Positions 44,512 to 54,971 of a DNA stretch of 64,000 nt are shown here, piece by piece (the first letter of the stretch is position 1; every line of letters begins with the position of its first letter). The notes beneath the pieces were generated by a model. The model was given only the letters and a program-made list of their open reading frames with translations. It was not told the DNA's origin and ran no database searches. The position numbers and the translations under genes were made by a program. The DNA is from Flavobacterium caeni (GTDB taxonomy: Bacteria; Bacteroidota; Bacteroidia; Flavobacteriales; Flavobacteriaceae). The DNA lies in NCBI RefSeq assembly GCF_900101895.1, contig NZ_FMVF01000014.1:34305-98304 (forward strand), read 5' to 3'.

Positions 44512-46539
44512 ATGAACCGACTATTTATTGCCCTTTGTCTGCTCGTATCGATGTCTACCGCCGCTTTTGCGCAAAATTACACCAAACACACGGTGGTGCG
44601 CGGCGAAACCGTCACGCAGATTGCGGCCAAATACAAAGTGACCCCTTACGATATTTACCGACTCAATCCTGATTCGCAAGGCGGGATCAAGGAAAACGAC
44701 GTGATTTTGGTGCCCGGTTCGACCTTGGCCAAACCCGTCGAATCCGGCGTCAAGAACACGTCGGCCAAAACCCATGTGGCCGAGCCCAAGGAAACCTGGT
44801 ACAGCATTTCGCGCAAATACGGCGTGGGTGTTCCCGACTTGCAGGCTGCCAACCCAGAGGCTTTCAAAGACGGGATCAAGATCGGGCAAACCATCAAGAT
44901 TCCGGGATCGGGGCATCCGCCTACGGTAGCCGTCGAATCCAAACCACAGGTTATCACGACCCCAAAAGCCAACGAGCAACCGCGCCCGGCTTCGTCGGCC
45001 GGCGTTTACCACGTGGTGCAGCCCAAGGAAACCAAATTTGGAATCGCGAAAAAGTACGGCATCACCGTGGCCGAACTCGAGCGCAAAAATCCAGATATTG
45101 TCGCGAATTTGCCGATTGGTTACAAACTGACCATTTCTGGCGCTACGGCCAAGCAGGAACCCGTCGAAAAACCAAAACCAACCGTACACGACGTTCCGGC
45201 CGCCGCGACTACTACCGCAACAACCGAAGTGGTCAAAACCACCAAGTTCTCGGGGTTTGCGAACTACGAAGTCAAGCCCAAGGAAACGCTGTTCAGTTTG
45301 TCGCAAATGTTCGACATCACACAGGAGGAGCTCCTGATGCTCAACCCGACGCTCAAGGATGGCGTCAAAGTAGGCATGATCCTCAAAGTGCCGGGCAAGG
45401 GTTCGATCACCAAGATAGAATCGGCGGTTTCGAACGGACGTTTTGCCGATTTGACGAAGTCGATTAAAGCAACCGAAAAGAAACAATTGGTGTTGTTGCT
45501 GCCGTTCAACGCGGCCAAGATCCAAGGGGATACGGTCAAGAACCTGTCGACGCGTTTGAAAAAAGATGCGTTCTTGAACATGACGCTCGATTTTTATTCG
45601 GGTGCGCTCATGGCGATCGATTCGGCCAAAGCCATAGGACTCAACATCGATGTGAAGATTTTTGATTCAGAAGAGAGCAAGCTGTCTTCGAATGTGGCGG
45701 CCGTAATCGAGAAAAACAACGTGGCCAAGGCAGATGCCGTGATTGGGCCATTCTACCAGCAGTATGTCGAAAAGGTAGCCGAGATGCTCCAAGGGGCCAA
45801 CGTACCTGTGATTTCGCCGCTTTCTAAGGAGACCGGCAAGCCGTTTCCGAATTTGTACCAGGCCATGCCGCCAAGCGATTTCACCAAGGGCGCGATGATG
45901 GATTTCCTGCGTCAAAAGGCAGGGAATGTGTTGGTGGTGAGCGATCCTAAGCGCCAGTCGAACAAAGAGTTCATCACAAAGAATTATGCCGAGGCCAAAT
46001 TTGTGACCGTATCCGAGACGGGTGCCGTCGACATGGAAAACCTCAAATCGTTGCTCGTCAAGGACAAAGTCAACTATGTTGTGCTCGATACCGAGAAAAC
46101 CGGTATGATCCTGAGTTCGACCAATACGTTGCTGGCCGAGATGCCGAATTTCCAGATCCAGATCGCGATCATCGAACCGAACGAAACGCTCGATTTCGAG
46201 GAAGTGTCGATGAAACGACTGACGCTCCTCAAGTTGTTGTATCCGTCGCTGACCTACGAGAACAACACGCCCGAAGGCCAATTGTTTGAAAACAGCTACA
46301 AGAACAAGAACAAGATTTTTCCGAGCCAATTTGCGGTGCGCGGATTCGATGTGACTTTCGATACCATGCTCCGTTTGTCGCAAGGCAAGACCTTTGCCGA
46401 ATCGGCCGACCAGGACAAGACGCAACAGGTGGAAAGCAAATTCGAATACGCCAAGAAACCGGGAGACGGTTATACCAATAAAGGCGTGTACATCCTCGAA
46501 TACCAAGAAGATTTATCTGTCAAACAAGTCAATAACTGA
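44512..46539 (+). CDS. LysM protein with periplasmic-binding-type (LpoA-like) C-terminal domain
   Basis: 675 aa: signal peptide (to AFAQ21), four LysM domains (about 24-66, 87-130, 166-206, 248-292), then a type I periplasmic-binding fold (about 325-655: LVLLLPFNAAKIQGD, DFYSGALMAIDSAKAIG, DAVIGPFYQQYVEKVAEML, VPVISPLSKETG). LysM plus this fold suggests an envelope protein sensing or regulating peptidoglycan synthesis in the manner of LpoA, by fold analogy only. Stop shares one base with the following osmC-like ATG. Confidence 0.85.
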   Translation: MNRLFIALCLLVSMSTAAFAQNYTKHTVVRGETVTQIAAKYKVTPYDIYRLNPDSQGGIKENDVILVPGSTLAKPVESGVKNTSAKTHVAEPKETWYSISRKYGVGVPDLQAANPEAFKDGIKIGQTIKIPGSGHPPTVAVESKPQVITTPKANEQPRPASSAGVYHVVQPKETKFGIAKKYGITVAELERKNPDIVANLPIGYKLTISGATAKQEPVEKPKPTVHDVPAAATTTATTEVVKTTKFSGFANYEVKPKETLFSLSQMFDITQEELLMLNPTLKDGVKVGMILKVPGKGSITKIESAVSNGRFADLTKSIKATEKKQLVLLLPFNAAKIQGDTVKNLSTRLKKDAFLNMTLDFYSGALMAIDSAKAIGLNIDVKIFDSEESKLSSNVAAVIEKNNVAKADAVIGPFYQQYVEKVAEMLQGANVPVISPLSKETGKPFPNLYQAMPPSDFTKGAMMDFLRQKAGNVLVVSDPKRQSNKEFITKNYAEAKFVTVSETGAVDMENLKSLLVKDKVNYVVLDTEKTGMILSSTNTLLAEMPNFQIQIAIIEPNETLDFEEVSMKRLTLLKLLYPSLTYENNTPEGQLFENSYKNKNKIFPSQFAVRGFDVTFDTMLRLSQGKTFAESADQDKTQQVESKFEYAKKPGDGYTNKGVYILEYQEDLSVKQVNN

Positions 46540-46940
46540 TGACCTCTAAAGTAACTTATCTGGGCGATTTGAGAACGTCGTCTGTGCATATCGAATCGGG
46601 TGCCGAGATTTTATCGGACGCGCCCAAGGACAACCATGGCAAGGGCGAGGCTTTTTCGCCTACCGATACCGTCGCCAACGCCTTGGGCAGTTGCATGCTG
46701 TCGATCATGGGCATCAAGGCGCGCGATTTACAGGTCGATTTGATCGGGTCTACGGTCGAGATCACCAAGATCATGCAGTCGGAGCCGCGTCGGATCGCAA
46801 AAATTGTGGCCGACGTCCAAATGATTGTCGAAGCCGACGAAAAAACCAGGACGATACTCGAACGCGCGGCCATGACCTGTCCGGTGTTTTTGAGCTTGCA
46901 TCCCGATATCGAGAAAGTCGTGACTTTTACTTGGAAGTAG
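46539..46940 (+). CDS. OsmC family protein
   Basis: 133-aa OsmC/Ohr-fold protein. It keeps one redox cysteine in ANALGSCMLSIMG (Cys near 51) and the second in AAMTCPVFLSL (Cys near 111), consistent with thiol peroxidase activity on organic hydroperoxides. Translationally coupled to the LysM/LpoA-like gene (1-nt overlap), an odd functional neighbour. Confidence 0.9.
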   Translation: MTSKVTYLGDLRTSSVHIESGAEILSDAPKDNHGKGEAFSPTDTVANALGSCMLSIMGIKARDLQVDLIGSTVEITKIMQSEPRRIAKIVADVQMIVEADEKTRTILERAAMTCPVFLSLHPDIEKVVTFTWK

Positions 46941-46941
46941 T

Positions 46942-46976
46942 TTAGTCAAAAGTCAAAAGTCAAAAGTCGAATGTCA
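46942..46976 (+). repeat. short-period intergenic repeat tract (7-bp units)
   Basis: AGTCAAA repeated about four times followed by AGTCGAATGTC. A shorter relative of the AAAGTC tracts at 7770, 32697 and 32977. The rest of the 212-nt gap to 47152 holds no recognisable feature. Confidence 0.5.
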
Positions 46977-47152
46977 AGATGATAGGCGACAAAAGATTGG
47001 CGATGAAAATGACCACAGGCTGCTACTTTCCGTATTGTTTTGGAAATTATGTCGGTATCAATTTTTTTCTTCCGACTTAATTAAAATACTAAAGAACACC
47101 GCTCAAAATGAAGTTCGTCGCCATCGACTAGTTCTTTCGACTTTCGACTAAA

Positions 47153-47383
47153 ATGACCGACCAGCAATTCCTCATCCAACTCGCGCACGCCAAAATGCCG
47201 TTCGGCAAATACGAAGGCCGCTACCTCATTGATCTGCCCGAATATTACGTGGTTTGGTACCACAACAAGGGTTTCCCGAAAGGTACGTTGGGCCAGCAGT
47301 TGCAATTGGTGTATGAGCTCAAACTCAACGGGCTCGAGGAGTTGGTACGCAACATCAAAAGGCAATTTCCGAAGCCGGGATAA
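47153..47383 (+). CDS. DUF3820 family protein
   Basis: 76-aa cytosolic protein with the DUF3820 signature: KMPFGKYEGRYLIDLPEYYVVWYHNKGFPKGTLG. Function unknown; similar domains occur beside nucleases. Single small gene between repeat-rich spacers. Confidence 0.88.
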   Translation: MTDQQFLIQLAHAKMPFGKYEGRYLIDLPEYYVVWYHNKGFPKGTLGQQLQLVYELKLNGLEELVRNIKRQFPKPG

Positions 47384-47480
47384 TTTGAAAATTTGGAAAT
47401 TTGGAAATTTGAAAATGACCGCTATGCCGATAATTTAAAGACGCGTTAATTTTCAAATTTTCAAATTGATTCATTTCCAA
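47384..47480. repeat. A+T-rich inverted words between DUF3820 gene and pyrG
   Basis: AATTTGAAAATTTGGAAATTTGG words (47384-47412) face TTTTCAAATTTTCAAATTG and CATTTCCAAATTGG (47451-47484), so the spacer can fold into a long imperfect hairpin. It may terminate the upstream gene; low-complexity origin is equally possible. Confidence 0.4.
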
Positions 47481-47493
47481 ATTGGGATTATAA

Positions 47494-49155
<1,662 letters not shown>

Positions 49156-49188
49156 TTAATACGGGCCAAACAAACAGCCCTTTATACA

Positions 49189-51096
49189 ATGGAAGAAAAA
49201 AAGTTAGACTTTAATTCGATTATCGGTTTTATCCTCATTTTTGGGATCCTGATCTGGATCATGTACCAGAATGCGCCGAGCGAACAAGAAATCAAGGCAG
49301 AGAAAGCGCAAAAAGAGAAAATCGAGGCGGCCAAGAAAAACCACGCCGCTGCGGCCAAACAACTCGAAGTGGCCAAGATCGATGCCACGGCGGGCGATTC
49401 GGCAGCCATCGCGAAATTGCGCGGAACGTTGGGCGAATTTGCCTATTCGGCTACGTTGCCATCGGCCAAGCCAAGCTTCACGACCATCGAAAACGAACTC
49501 GTAAGCCTCAAGATTTCGAACAAAGGCGGGTACATCGCCGAGGCCAAACTCAAACAGTTCGAAAAGTTCAAGAAAGGTTCTGGCGAATTGGTGGCCTTGG
49601 TCGAGAAAAACAACGCCGATTTCAACATCCGCTTGCAAACGGCCGACAACCGTACGCTCGAGACCAAGAACCTTTATTTCGAACCGATGCTTTCGAAAGT
49701 GGGCGAGAACCAAGTCCTGACGATGCGACTCAAGGCGGGGCCTGAGCAATACCTCGAGTACAAGTATGTGCTCAAGCCAAACGATTACATGATGGACTTT
49801 GACATCTCGTCGCACGGACTCGGCAAGGTGCTCAACGTTTCCAAACCGGTCGATCTCGAATGGGATTTGAAAACCACGCGCAACGAGCCGAGCGTCGATT
49901 ACGAAAACCGCTACACCGAAATTGTCTACGAATACGGAGAAGGCAAGGACGACTACGTAGGGCAGGGCAAGGACAAACATTCGACGGCCGACAAGGTGAG
50001 TTATGTGGCGTTCAAGCAACACTTCTTTGCATCGATTTTGTTGACCAAGACGCCGTTTGAAACCGCCGAATTCCGTTCGAACGATTTGGTCAACGACAGC
50101 CAGGTCGATACGACCTACACCAAGCAATTCAAGGCCAAGGTGCCGCTGGCGTTCAACAACACAGGCGAGATCAACTACCAGATGAACTGGTTCTACGGCC
50201 CGGCCGACTATCAATTGCTCAACAAATACGACCGCAACCTCGACGAAATCATTCCGCTTGGATGGGGTATTTTTGGGTGGATCAACAAATTCATCTTTGT
50301 GCCGTTGTTCGGGTTCCTGAGCTCGTTCATCGCCTACGGTATCGCAATCATCATCTTTACGATCCTGATCAAGATTGCCATGTCGCCCATCACGTACAAA
50401 TCGTTCCTGTCGCAGGCCAAGATGAAGGTGTTGCGCCCAGAGATCATGGAGCTTAACGAGAAGTTTGCCAAAGATCCGATGAAAAAGCAACAGGAAACTA
50501 TGAAGCTTTACAACAAGGCGGGCGTGAACCCGATGGCGGGTTGTATCCCGGCGCTGATCCAGTTGCCTTTCATGTATGCATCGTTCCAGTTTTTCCCGGC
50601 CGCGATCGAATTGCGCCAGAAGAGCTTCCTTTGGGCCGACGATTTGTCGTCATTCGATGCCGTGGCGCATTTGCCATTCTACATCCCGTTCTATGGCAAC
50701 CACGTGTCGTTGTTCCCGATTTTGGCGGCCGTCGCGATTTTCTTCTACATGAAGATGACCACGGGCGACCAAGCCATGAGCCAGCCGCCGCAGGAAGGCA
50801 TGCCCGACATGGGCAAGATCATGAAAATCATGATTTACATTTCTCCGTTGATGATGTTGTTCTTCTTCAACAACTACGGATCGGGCTTGAGTTTGTACAA
50901 CTTTATCTCGAACCTGGTGACCATCGCCGTGATGATCGTCATCAAAAAATATGTGGTAGACGAGCAAAAGATCCATGCGCAGATTCAGGAAAACAAGCAA
51001 AAGCCGCAAAAGCAGAGCAAGTTCCAAAAGAAGATGCAGGAGTTGATGGAACAGGCCGAAACGCAAAAGGCCCAACAAAACCAAAAGAAAAAGTAA
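49189..51096 (+). CDS. yidC: membrane protein insertase YidC
   Basis: 635-aa inner-membrane insertase/chaperone. N-terminal helix (SIIGFILIFGILIWIMY), a charged linker, the large periplasmic beta-domain (about 90-360), then the 60KD_IMP core with five helices (GIAIIIFTILIKIAMSPITYKS; PIFLW-like FFPAAIELRQKSFLWADDLS) and a Lys/Gln-rich C-terminal tail (KKMQELMEQAETQKAQQ). Long form typical of Bacteroidota. Downstream of pyrG and closed by a terminator. Confidence 0.95.
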   Translation: MEEKKLDFNSIIGFILIFGILIWIMYQNAPSEQEIKAEKAQKEKIEAAKKNHAAAAKQLEVAKIDATAGDSAAIAKLRGTLGEFAYSATLPSAKPSFTTIENELVSLKISNKGGYIAEAKLKQFEKFKKGSGELVALVEKNNADFNIRLQTADNRTLETKNLYFEPMLSKVGENQVLTMRLKAGPEQYLEYKYVLKPNDYMMDFDISSHGLGKVLNVSKPVDLEWDLKTTRNEPSVDYENRYTEIVYEYGEGKDDYVGQGKDKHSTADKVSYVAFKQHFFASILLTKTPFETAEFRSNDLVNDSQVDTTYTKQFKAKVPLAFNNTGEINYQMNWFYGPADYQLLNKYDRNLDEIIPLGWGIFGWINKFIFVPLFGFLSSFIAYGIAIIIFTILIKIAMSPITYKSFLSQAKMKVLRPEIMELNEKFAKDPMKKQQETMKLYNKAGVNPMAGCIPALIQLPFMYASFQFFPAAIELRQKSFLWADDLSSFDAVAHLPFYIPFYGNHVSLFPILAAVAIFFYMKMTTGDQAMSQPPQEGMPDMGKIMKIMIYISPLMMLFFFNNYGSGLSLYNFISNLVTIAVMIVIKKYVVDEQKIHAQIQENKQKPQKQSKFQKKMQELMEQAETQKAQQNQKKK

Positions 51097-51099
51097 AGA

Positions 51100-51128
51100 A
51101 AATGCCTCCAACGCGGAGGCATTTTTTT
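51100..51128 (+). terminator. intrinsic terminator after yidC
   Basis: AATGCCTCC-AACGC-GGAGGCATTTTTTTA: perfect 9-bp stem with T tract. Confidence 0.9.
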
Positions 51129-51134
51129 ATTGTC

Positions 51135-52511
51135 TTATCTCACAAAAACTTTCAAAGGCTTTCCGTGTTCGGGCTTTAGCAGATAGAGGCCCGAAGACAG
51201 CTCGGGTAGTTCATTTTTGCCGTTTTCAACCCGTAGCGATCCAACCTGTTGGCCTGCCGTGTTGAGCAGCGTACATTGGATTGGCGCATCCAGCCCTTTG
51301 GCAAAAACGATCCCGTTGGCCAGTTGGCGCATCGAGATAGTATCGATCGTATGTTGTGGTGCAGACAAAACCGTATCGGCAAACAACCATTGGTAGGCCG
51401 CACCAAACTTGGCCCGCCAAAAACTTTCCGAATGGGTACCCGCCGGATCGACAAGCGAAAAGGTTTCGGATGCGGTTACGCCTTCGGCAATCAAGCTGCT
51501 GCGGATCGCGTCCATGTTCGAAACCATCGTCGCCGATTCGTTTTGTCCGCATACAAAATAGGCGCGCATACCCGAAAAGCCAGTGGCCTCGTTTGCGATA
51601 AAATTGGCCAGCTCGGTTTGTGCGAACCAAAAGGCCGGACTGAACAAGCCCGCTTTTTCGAACAGCTCGGGGTATTCGCAGGCGCCGTACATCGAGATCA
51701 GCGCGCCCATCGAGCTACCGATCAGTGCGTTGAATTGCGGTTCGGGACGCGTCCTGAAGTTGGCATCGATGTAAGGTTTGAGCGTTTCGGCCAGAAATTG
51801 CATGTAGGCTTCGCCATCACCGCCTTCATTGTATTGTGCGTTGACCCAAGGCGAATATTCGTCGAGCCGTGCGCCGCCTCCGTTGTCGATCCCGACGACT
51901 ATTGCGCCATAATCGCCTGCGTTGAACAAGGTGTTGAGTGTTTCATCGACTTCCCATTCGCCCGAAAACGACGTCACATTGTCGAACAGGTTTTGGCCGT
52001 CGTGCATGTACAAAACGGGGTAGTGCTTGGTGGTCGAATCATAATCGGGCGGAAGATAAAGCCAGATTTTGCGCGAGGTGTTGAGCTGCGGTATAAAGAA
52101 CGAATTGCTCAGGATTTGCACATTCGGTGCCGCCGTACTGCCCGAAGTCGCGCCAAGGTCTTCCCACGAAAGGATGGTCAGGTCGATGGTTTGCGGCGCG
52201 CCGTTGAACGTAAAACTCCGGTCGGGCAAGAATCCGCCCGAGGCGTTGCCTTCGACCGTGGCCCACGAACCGCGCGTAAATTTGTACAACGCCGTTCCGG
52301 TACCTTCTGGAATCGTAAACTGATAGGCGCCCAGACCATCGGGCTGCAAAATGTAGGAGGCATTCCCGGGGTTCCAGGAGTTCATGGTTCCCGCGAGGTA
52401 AATCGAAGCGCCATCGGGTGTATTCGACGGGATCGACGTGACGCGTAACGTGACCTGCGCGGCGCACAACGCTGTAAACAGGACGGCAAACGATACATAG
52501 AGCTGTTTCAT
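51135..52511 (-). CDS. secreted esterase with N-terminal carbohydrate-binding-like domain and T9SS tail
   Basis: 458 aa from ATG 52511: signal peptide (to CAAQ), a beta-sandwich resembling starch/glycogen-binding modules (GTMNSWNPGN, about 22-110), a putative esterase of the enterochelin-esterase/EstD type (about 130-370; YPVLYMHDGQNLFD, nucleophile Ser in GSSMGALIS, late His in GTHSESFW), and a C-terminal T9SS type A sorting domain (GLYLLKPEHGKPLKVFVR). Probably exported and cell-surface or secreted. The 6-residue longer frame start is unlikely. Confidence 0.87.
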   Translation of the reverse strand: MKQLYVSFAVLFTALCAAQVTLRVTSIPSNTPDGASIYLAGTMNSWNPGNASYILQPDGLGAYQFTIPEGTGTALYKFTRGSWATVEGNASGGFLPDRSFTFNGAPQTIDLTILSWEDLGATSGSTAAPNVQILSNSFFIPQLNTSRKIWLYLPPDYDSTTKHYPVLYMHDGQNLFDNVTSFSGEWEVDETLNTLFNAGDYGAIVVGIDNGGGARLDEYSPWVNAQYNEGGDGEAYMQFLAETLKPYIDANFRTRPEPQFNALIGSSMGALISMYGACEYPELFEKAGLFSPAFWFAQTELANFIANEATGFSGMRAYFVCGQNESATMVSNMDAIRSSLIAEGVTASETFSLVDPAGTHSESFWRAKFGAAYQWLFADTVLSAPQHTIDTISMRQLANGIVFAKGLDAPIQCTLLNTAGQQVGSLRVENGKNELPELSSGLYLLKPEHGKPLKVFVR

Positions 52512-52592
52512 TTTCTGAAGGTTTTGCATAAAGTTACGATAATTTGTTTGCTAAAACGCCGTTAACAAGTGAATGTCGCCCGACAAAAAATG

Positions 52593-52600
52593 TAAATTTG
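52593..52600 (+). promoter_or_regulatory. -7 box for the MORN-like gene
   Basis: TAAATTTG, a perfect TAnnTTTG, 26 nt before the ATG at 52627 and incompatible with the longer frame start at 52573. Confidence 0.6.
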
Positions 52601-52626
52601 TCAAAAATCCGAAGCAAACATCTAGT

Positions 52627-53370
52627 ATGATCAAGCATAGCAAGGGACTGGCCGCCATCGTTTTGTTTTTATTTGCCGTTTCTGTATCGGCGCAACAGGT
52701 AAACCAAAACGATGCCCAAGGCAAAAAACACGGTCTTTGGAAAGGCACCTATGCCGAGTCGAAGCGTCCACGTTATGAAGGCACGTTCGAGCACGGCAAG
52801 GAAGTAGGCACGTTTAAGTTCTTTGACGATACCAAGGCGGGAACCGTCGTGGCCACACGCGAATTCAAACCAGACGGATCGGCCTACACGATTTTCTACA
52901 AAGATGGCAAATACAAGGTGTCCGAAGGTAAGGAGGTCAATAAATTGTACGAAGGCCAGTGGAAATACTACCACGAGAACCTGCCCGATATCATGACGCT
53001 CGAAAACTACAAGGCGGGAAAATTGCACGGCAAGCGCACAGTTTACTATCGCGGATCGGGGGTCCCAGGCGAAGAGAATCTGGCCGAAGAAGCGCACTAC
53101 ATCAACGGCCTCAAAGACGGGCCGTACAAATCCTATACGATGAAAGGTACATTGCTCGAGGACTCCAACTACAAAAAAGGGCAACTCGACGGGCCGGCTT
53201 CTTATTTTGATCCGTTGGGAAAGTTGGTCTCGAAAGGCGTTTTCAAGGATGGAAAAAAGATTGGGTATTGGGAATTTTACAAAGACGGCAAACTCGTCAA
53301 GAAAGACAACATGGATGTGATTAAGAAGCGCCGCAAACCGAGCCGGCCGAAAAAAGATCCGACACAGTGA
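52627..53370 (+). CDS. secreted MORN-repeat-like (YwqK-type) protein
   Basis: 247 aa: signal peptide (to VSAQ), then about seven MORN-like repeats of the G-x-W-x-Y/F-xx-G type (KHGLWKGTYAES, YEGTFEHGKEVGTFKFF, YEGQWKYYHE, KLHGKRTVYYRGSG, IGYWEFYKDGKLVKK) and a basic tail rich in Lys/Arg/Pro. Homologues are often called YwqK antitoxins, but no toxin gene is adjacent and this one is exported, so that label is not supported here. Confidence 0.82.
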   Translation: MIKHSKGLAAIVLFLFAVSVSAQQVNQNDAQGKKHGLWKGTYAESKRPRYEGTFEHGKEVGTFKFFDDTKAGTVVATREFKPDGSAYTIFYKDGKYKVSEGKEVNKLYEGQWKYYHENLPDIMTLENYKAGKLHGKRTVYYRGSGVPGEENLAEEAHYINGLKDGPYKSYTMKGTLLEDSNYKKGQLDGPASYFDPLGKLVSKGVFKDGKKIGYWEFYKDGKLVKKDNMDVIKKRRKPSRPKKDPTQ

Positions 53371-53400
53371 TTTTTTGGCTACGGTGTTTCTAGTGAGAAT

Positions 53401-53533
53401 TATAGATTTTCTGTAAGGGACTTATTGGTGTATATGGTATCTTAGCTCTAGGGAAGGGGGCATTGGAAGTATACCCCAACGGAATTTAGGAATACCATGC
53501 AAGCAGATTTTCTGTACATTTTGTTAAAGTTTT
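53401..53533 (-). repeat. dispersed intergenic element, copy D (short form, reverse orientation)
   Basis: On the minus strand: CTTTAACAAAATGTACAG, AAAATCTGCTTGCATGGTATT, AAATTCCGTTGGGGTATAC, TGCCCCCTTCCCTAGAG, ending TACAGAAAATCTATA. Matches copy C in lacking the hairpin insert. Located between the MORN-like gene and mnmA. Confidence 0.75.
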
Positions 53534-53624
53534 GATGGCGTCCGTATGAGCCGATGAGCCTTTGCTATTGATCGCGCCATTTAAAATTACGATCGCCTTA
53601 ACTTTTCGCTTTTAAATATTCGAC

Positions 53625-53632
53625 TACCTTTG
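53625..53632 (+). promoter_or_regulatory. -7 box for mnmA
   Basis: TACCTTTG, a perfect TAnnTTTG, 55 nt before the ATG at 53688. The rest of the spacer 53371-53687 holds only dispersed element D. Confidence 0.6.
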
Positions 53633-53687
53633 TGCCGATTTAAAGCCATCTTTCAATCTTTTTATCTTTAAATCGTTCAATTCCAAA

Positions 53688-54878
53688 ATGAAAAGAGTAG
53701 TCGTCGGACTTTCGGGAGGTGTAGATTCAAGCGTTGCGGCCTATCTGTTGCAACAACAAGGGTATGAGGTCATCGGGCTGTTCATGAAGAACTGGCATGA
53801 CGATTCGGTTACCATTTCCAACGAATGTCCGTGGCTCGAAGACAGCAACGACGCCCTGCTCGTGGCCGAGAAATTAGGCATCCCGTTCCAGACGGTCGAT
53901 TTGAGCGAGCAGTACAAAGAGCGCATCGTCGATTACATGTTCGCCGAATACGAGAAAGGACGTACGCCCAACCCCGATGTGTTGTGCAACCGCGAGATCA
54001 AATTCGATGTGTTCATGAAAATTGCGTTGTCGCTGGGTGCAGACTATGTGGCCACGGGGCATTATTGCAGAAAAGGCGAGATTGAAGTCGATGGCAAGCC
54101 TGTCTATCAATTGCTATCGGGCATCGACAAGAACAAAGACCAATCGTACTTTCTATGTCAGCTTTCACAAGAACAGCTGTCCAAAGCGTTGTTCCCGATC
54201 GGCGGACTGACCAAACCCGAGGTGCGCGCGATTGCCGCCGAAATGGACTTGGTGACCGCCGAAAAGAAAGACTCGCAAGGGTTGTGCTTTATCGGTAAGG
54301 TGCGTCTGCCCGAATTCCTGCAACAAAAATTACGACCCAAGGATGGTTTGATCGTAGAAGTCGATGCGAACCAGCCTGTATATACAAACGACCAACCAGC
54401 CGAGGGGTCAATCCAGGAGCAATTGGCCGTCCAGGCCGCTCCGATTCGTTATTCCGAGAGTATGGGAAAAGTGGTGGGCAAGCACCAGGGCGCACACTAT
54501 TTTACCAACGGCCAACGCAAAGGCCTCAACGTGGGCGGTACCCCCGAAGCACTTTTTGTCATCGCCACCGACGTCGAGACCAACACCATCTATACAGGGC
54601 AGGGCCACCATCATCCGGGGTTGTTCCGCAAGGCGCTTTACATCGACGGACCAGAAGTGCATTGGGTGCGCCAGGACCTGACACTCGCCAGCGGGCAAAC
54701 GATGCGGGTCAAGGCGCGTATCCGCTACCGCCAGGAATTGCAGGATGCGACGCTGCACCAATTTGAAAATGGTTTGTACGTGGCCTTCGACGAGCCGCAA
54801 TCGGCCATTACCGAGGGGCAATTCTGCGCCTGGTATGTAGGTGATGAGCTCGTAGGTTCGGGTGTCATTTCCGAATAA
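53688..54878 (+). CDS. mnmA: tRNA 2-thiouridine(34) synthase MnmA
   Basis: 396-aa tRNA-thiolating enzyme modifying U34 of Lys/Glu/Gln tRNAs. PP-loop SGGVDSS (9-15), catalytic Cys100 in the [13 protein letters not shown] segment and partner Cys200 in [10 protein letters not shown], then the central and C-terminal beta-barrel domains ([27 protein letters not shown]). All key residues are present. Single gene. Confidence 0.95.
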   Translation: MKRVVVGLSGGVDSSVAAYLLQQQGYEVIGLFMKNWHDDSVTISNECPWLEDSNDALLVAEKLGIPFQTVDLSEQYKERIVDYMFAEYEKGRTPNPDVLCNREIKFDVFMKIALSLGADYVATGHYCRKGEIEVDGKPVYQLLSGIDKNKDQSYFLCQLSQEQLSKALFPIGGLTKPEVRAIAAEMDLVTAEKKDSQGLCFIGKVRLPEFLQQKLRPKDGLIVEVDANQPVYTNDQPAEGSIQEQLAVQAAPIRYSESMGKVVGKHQGAHYFTNGQRKGLNVGGTPEALFVIATDVETNTIYTGQGHHHPGLFRKALYIDGPEVHWVRQDLTLASGQTMRVKARIRYRQELQDATLHQFENGLYVAFDEPQSAITEGQFCAWYVGDELVGSGVISE

Positions 54879-54936
54879 ACAGCGGGAAAAACCAAGCCGA
54901 AAAAATTGCTTCCCGAGCATGGAATCGGTTACCAAC

Positions 54937-54944
54937 TATTTTTG
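54937..54944 (+). promoter_or_regulatory. -7 box for the subtilase gene
   Basis: TATTTTTG, a perfect TAnnTTTG, 27 nt before the ATG at 54972. Confidence 0.6.
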
Positions 54945-54971
54945 TAGCTTTACGACTAAAATATTGGAACC

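Noticed and set aside
52627..53370. YwqK-type antitoxin of a toxin-antitoxin pair
   Set aside because: The protein has a signal peptide and no neighbouring toxin gene; the label rests only on MORN-like repeats.
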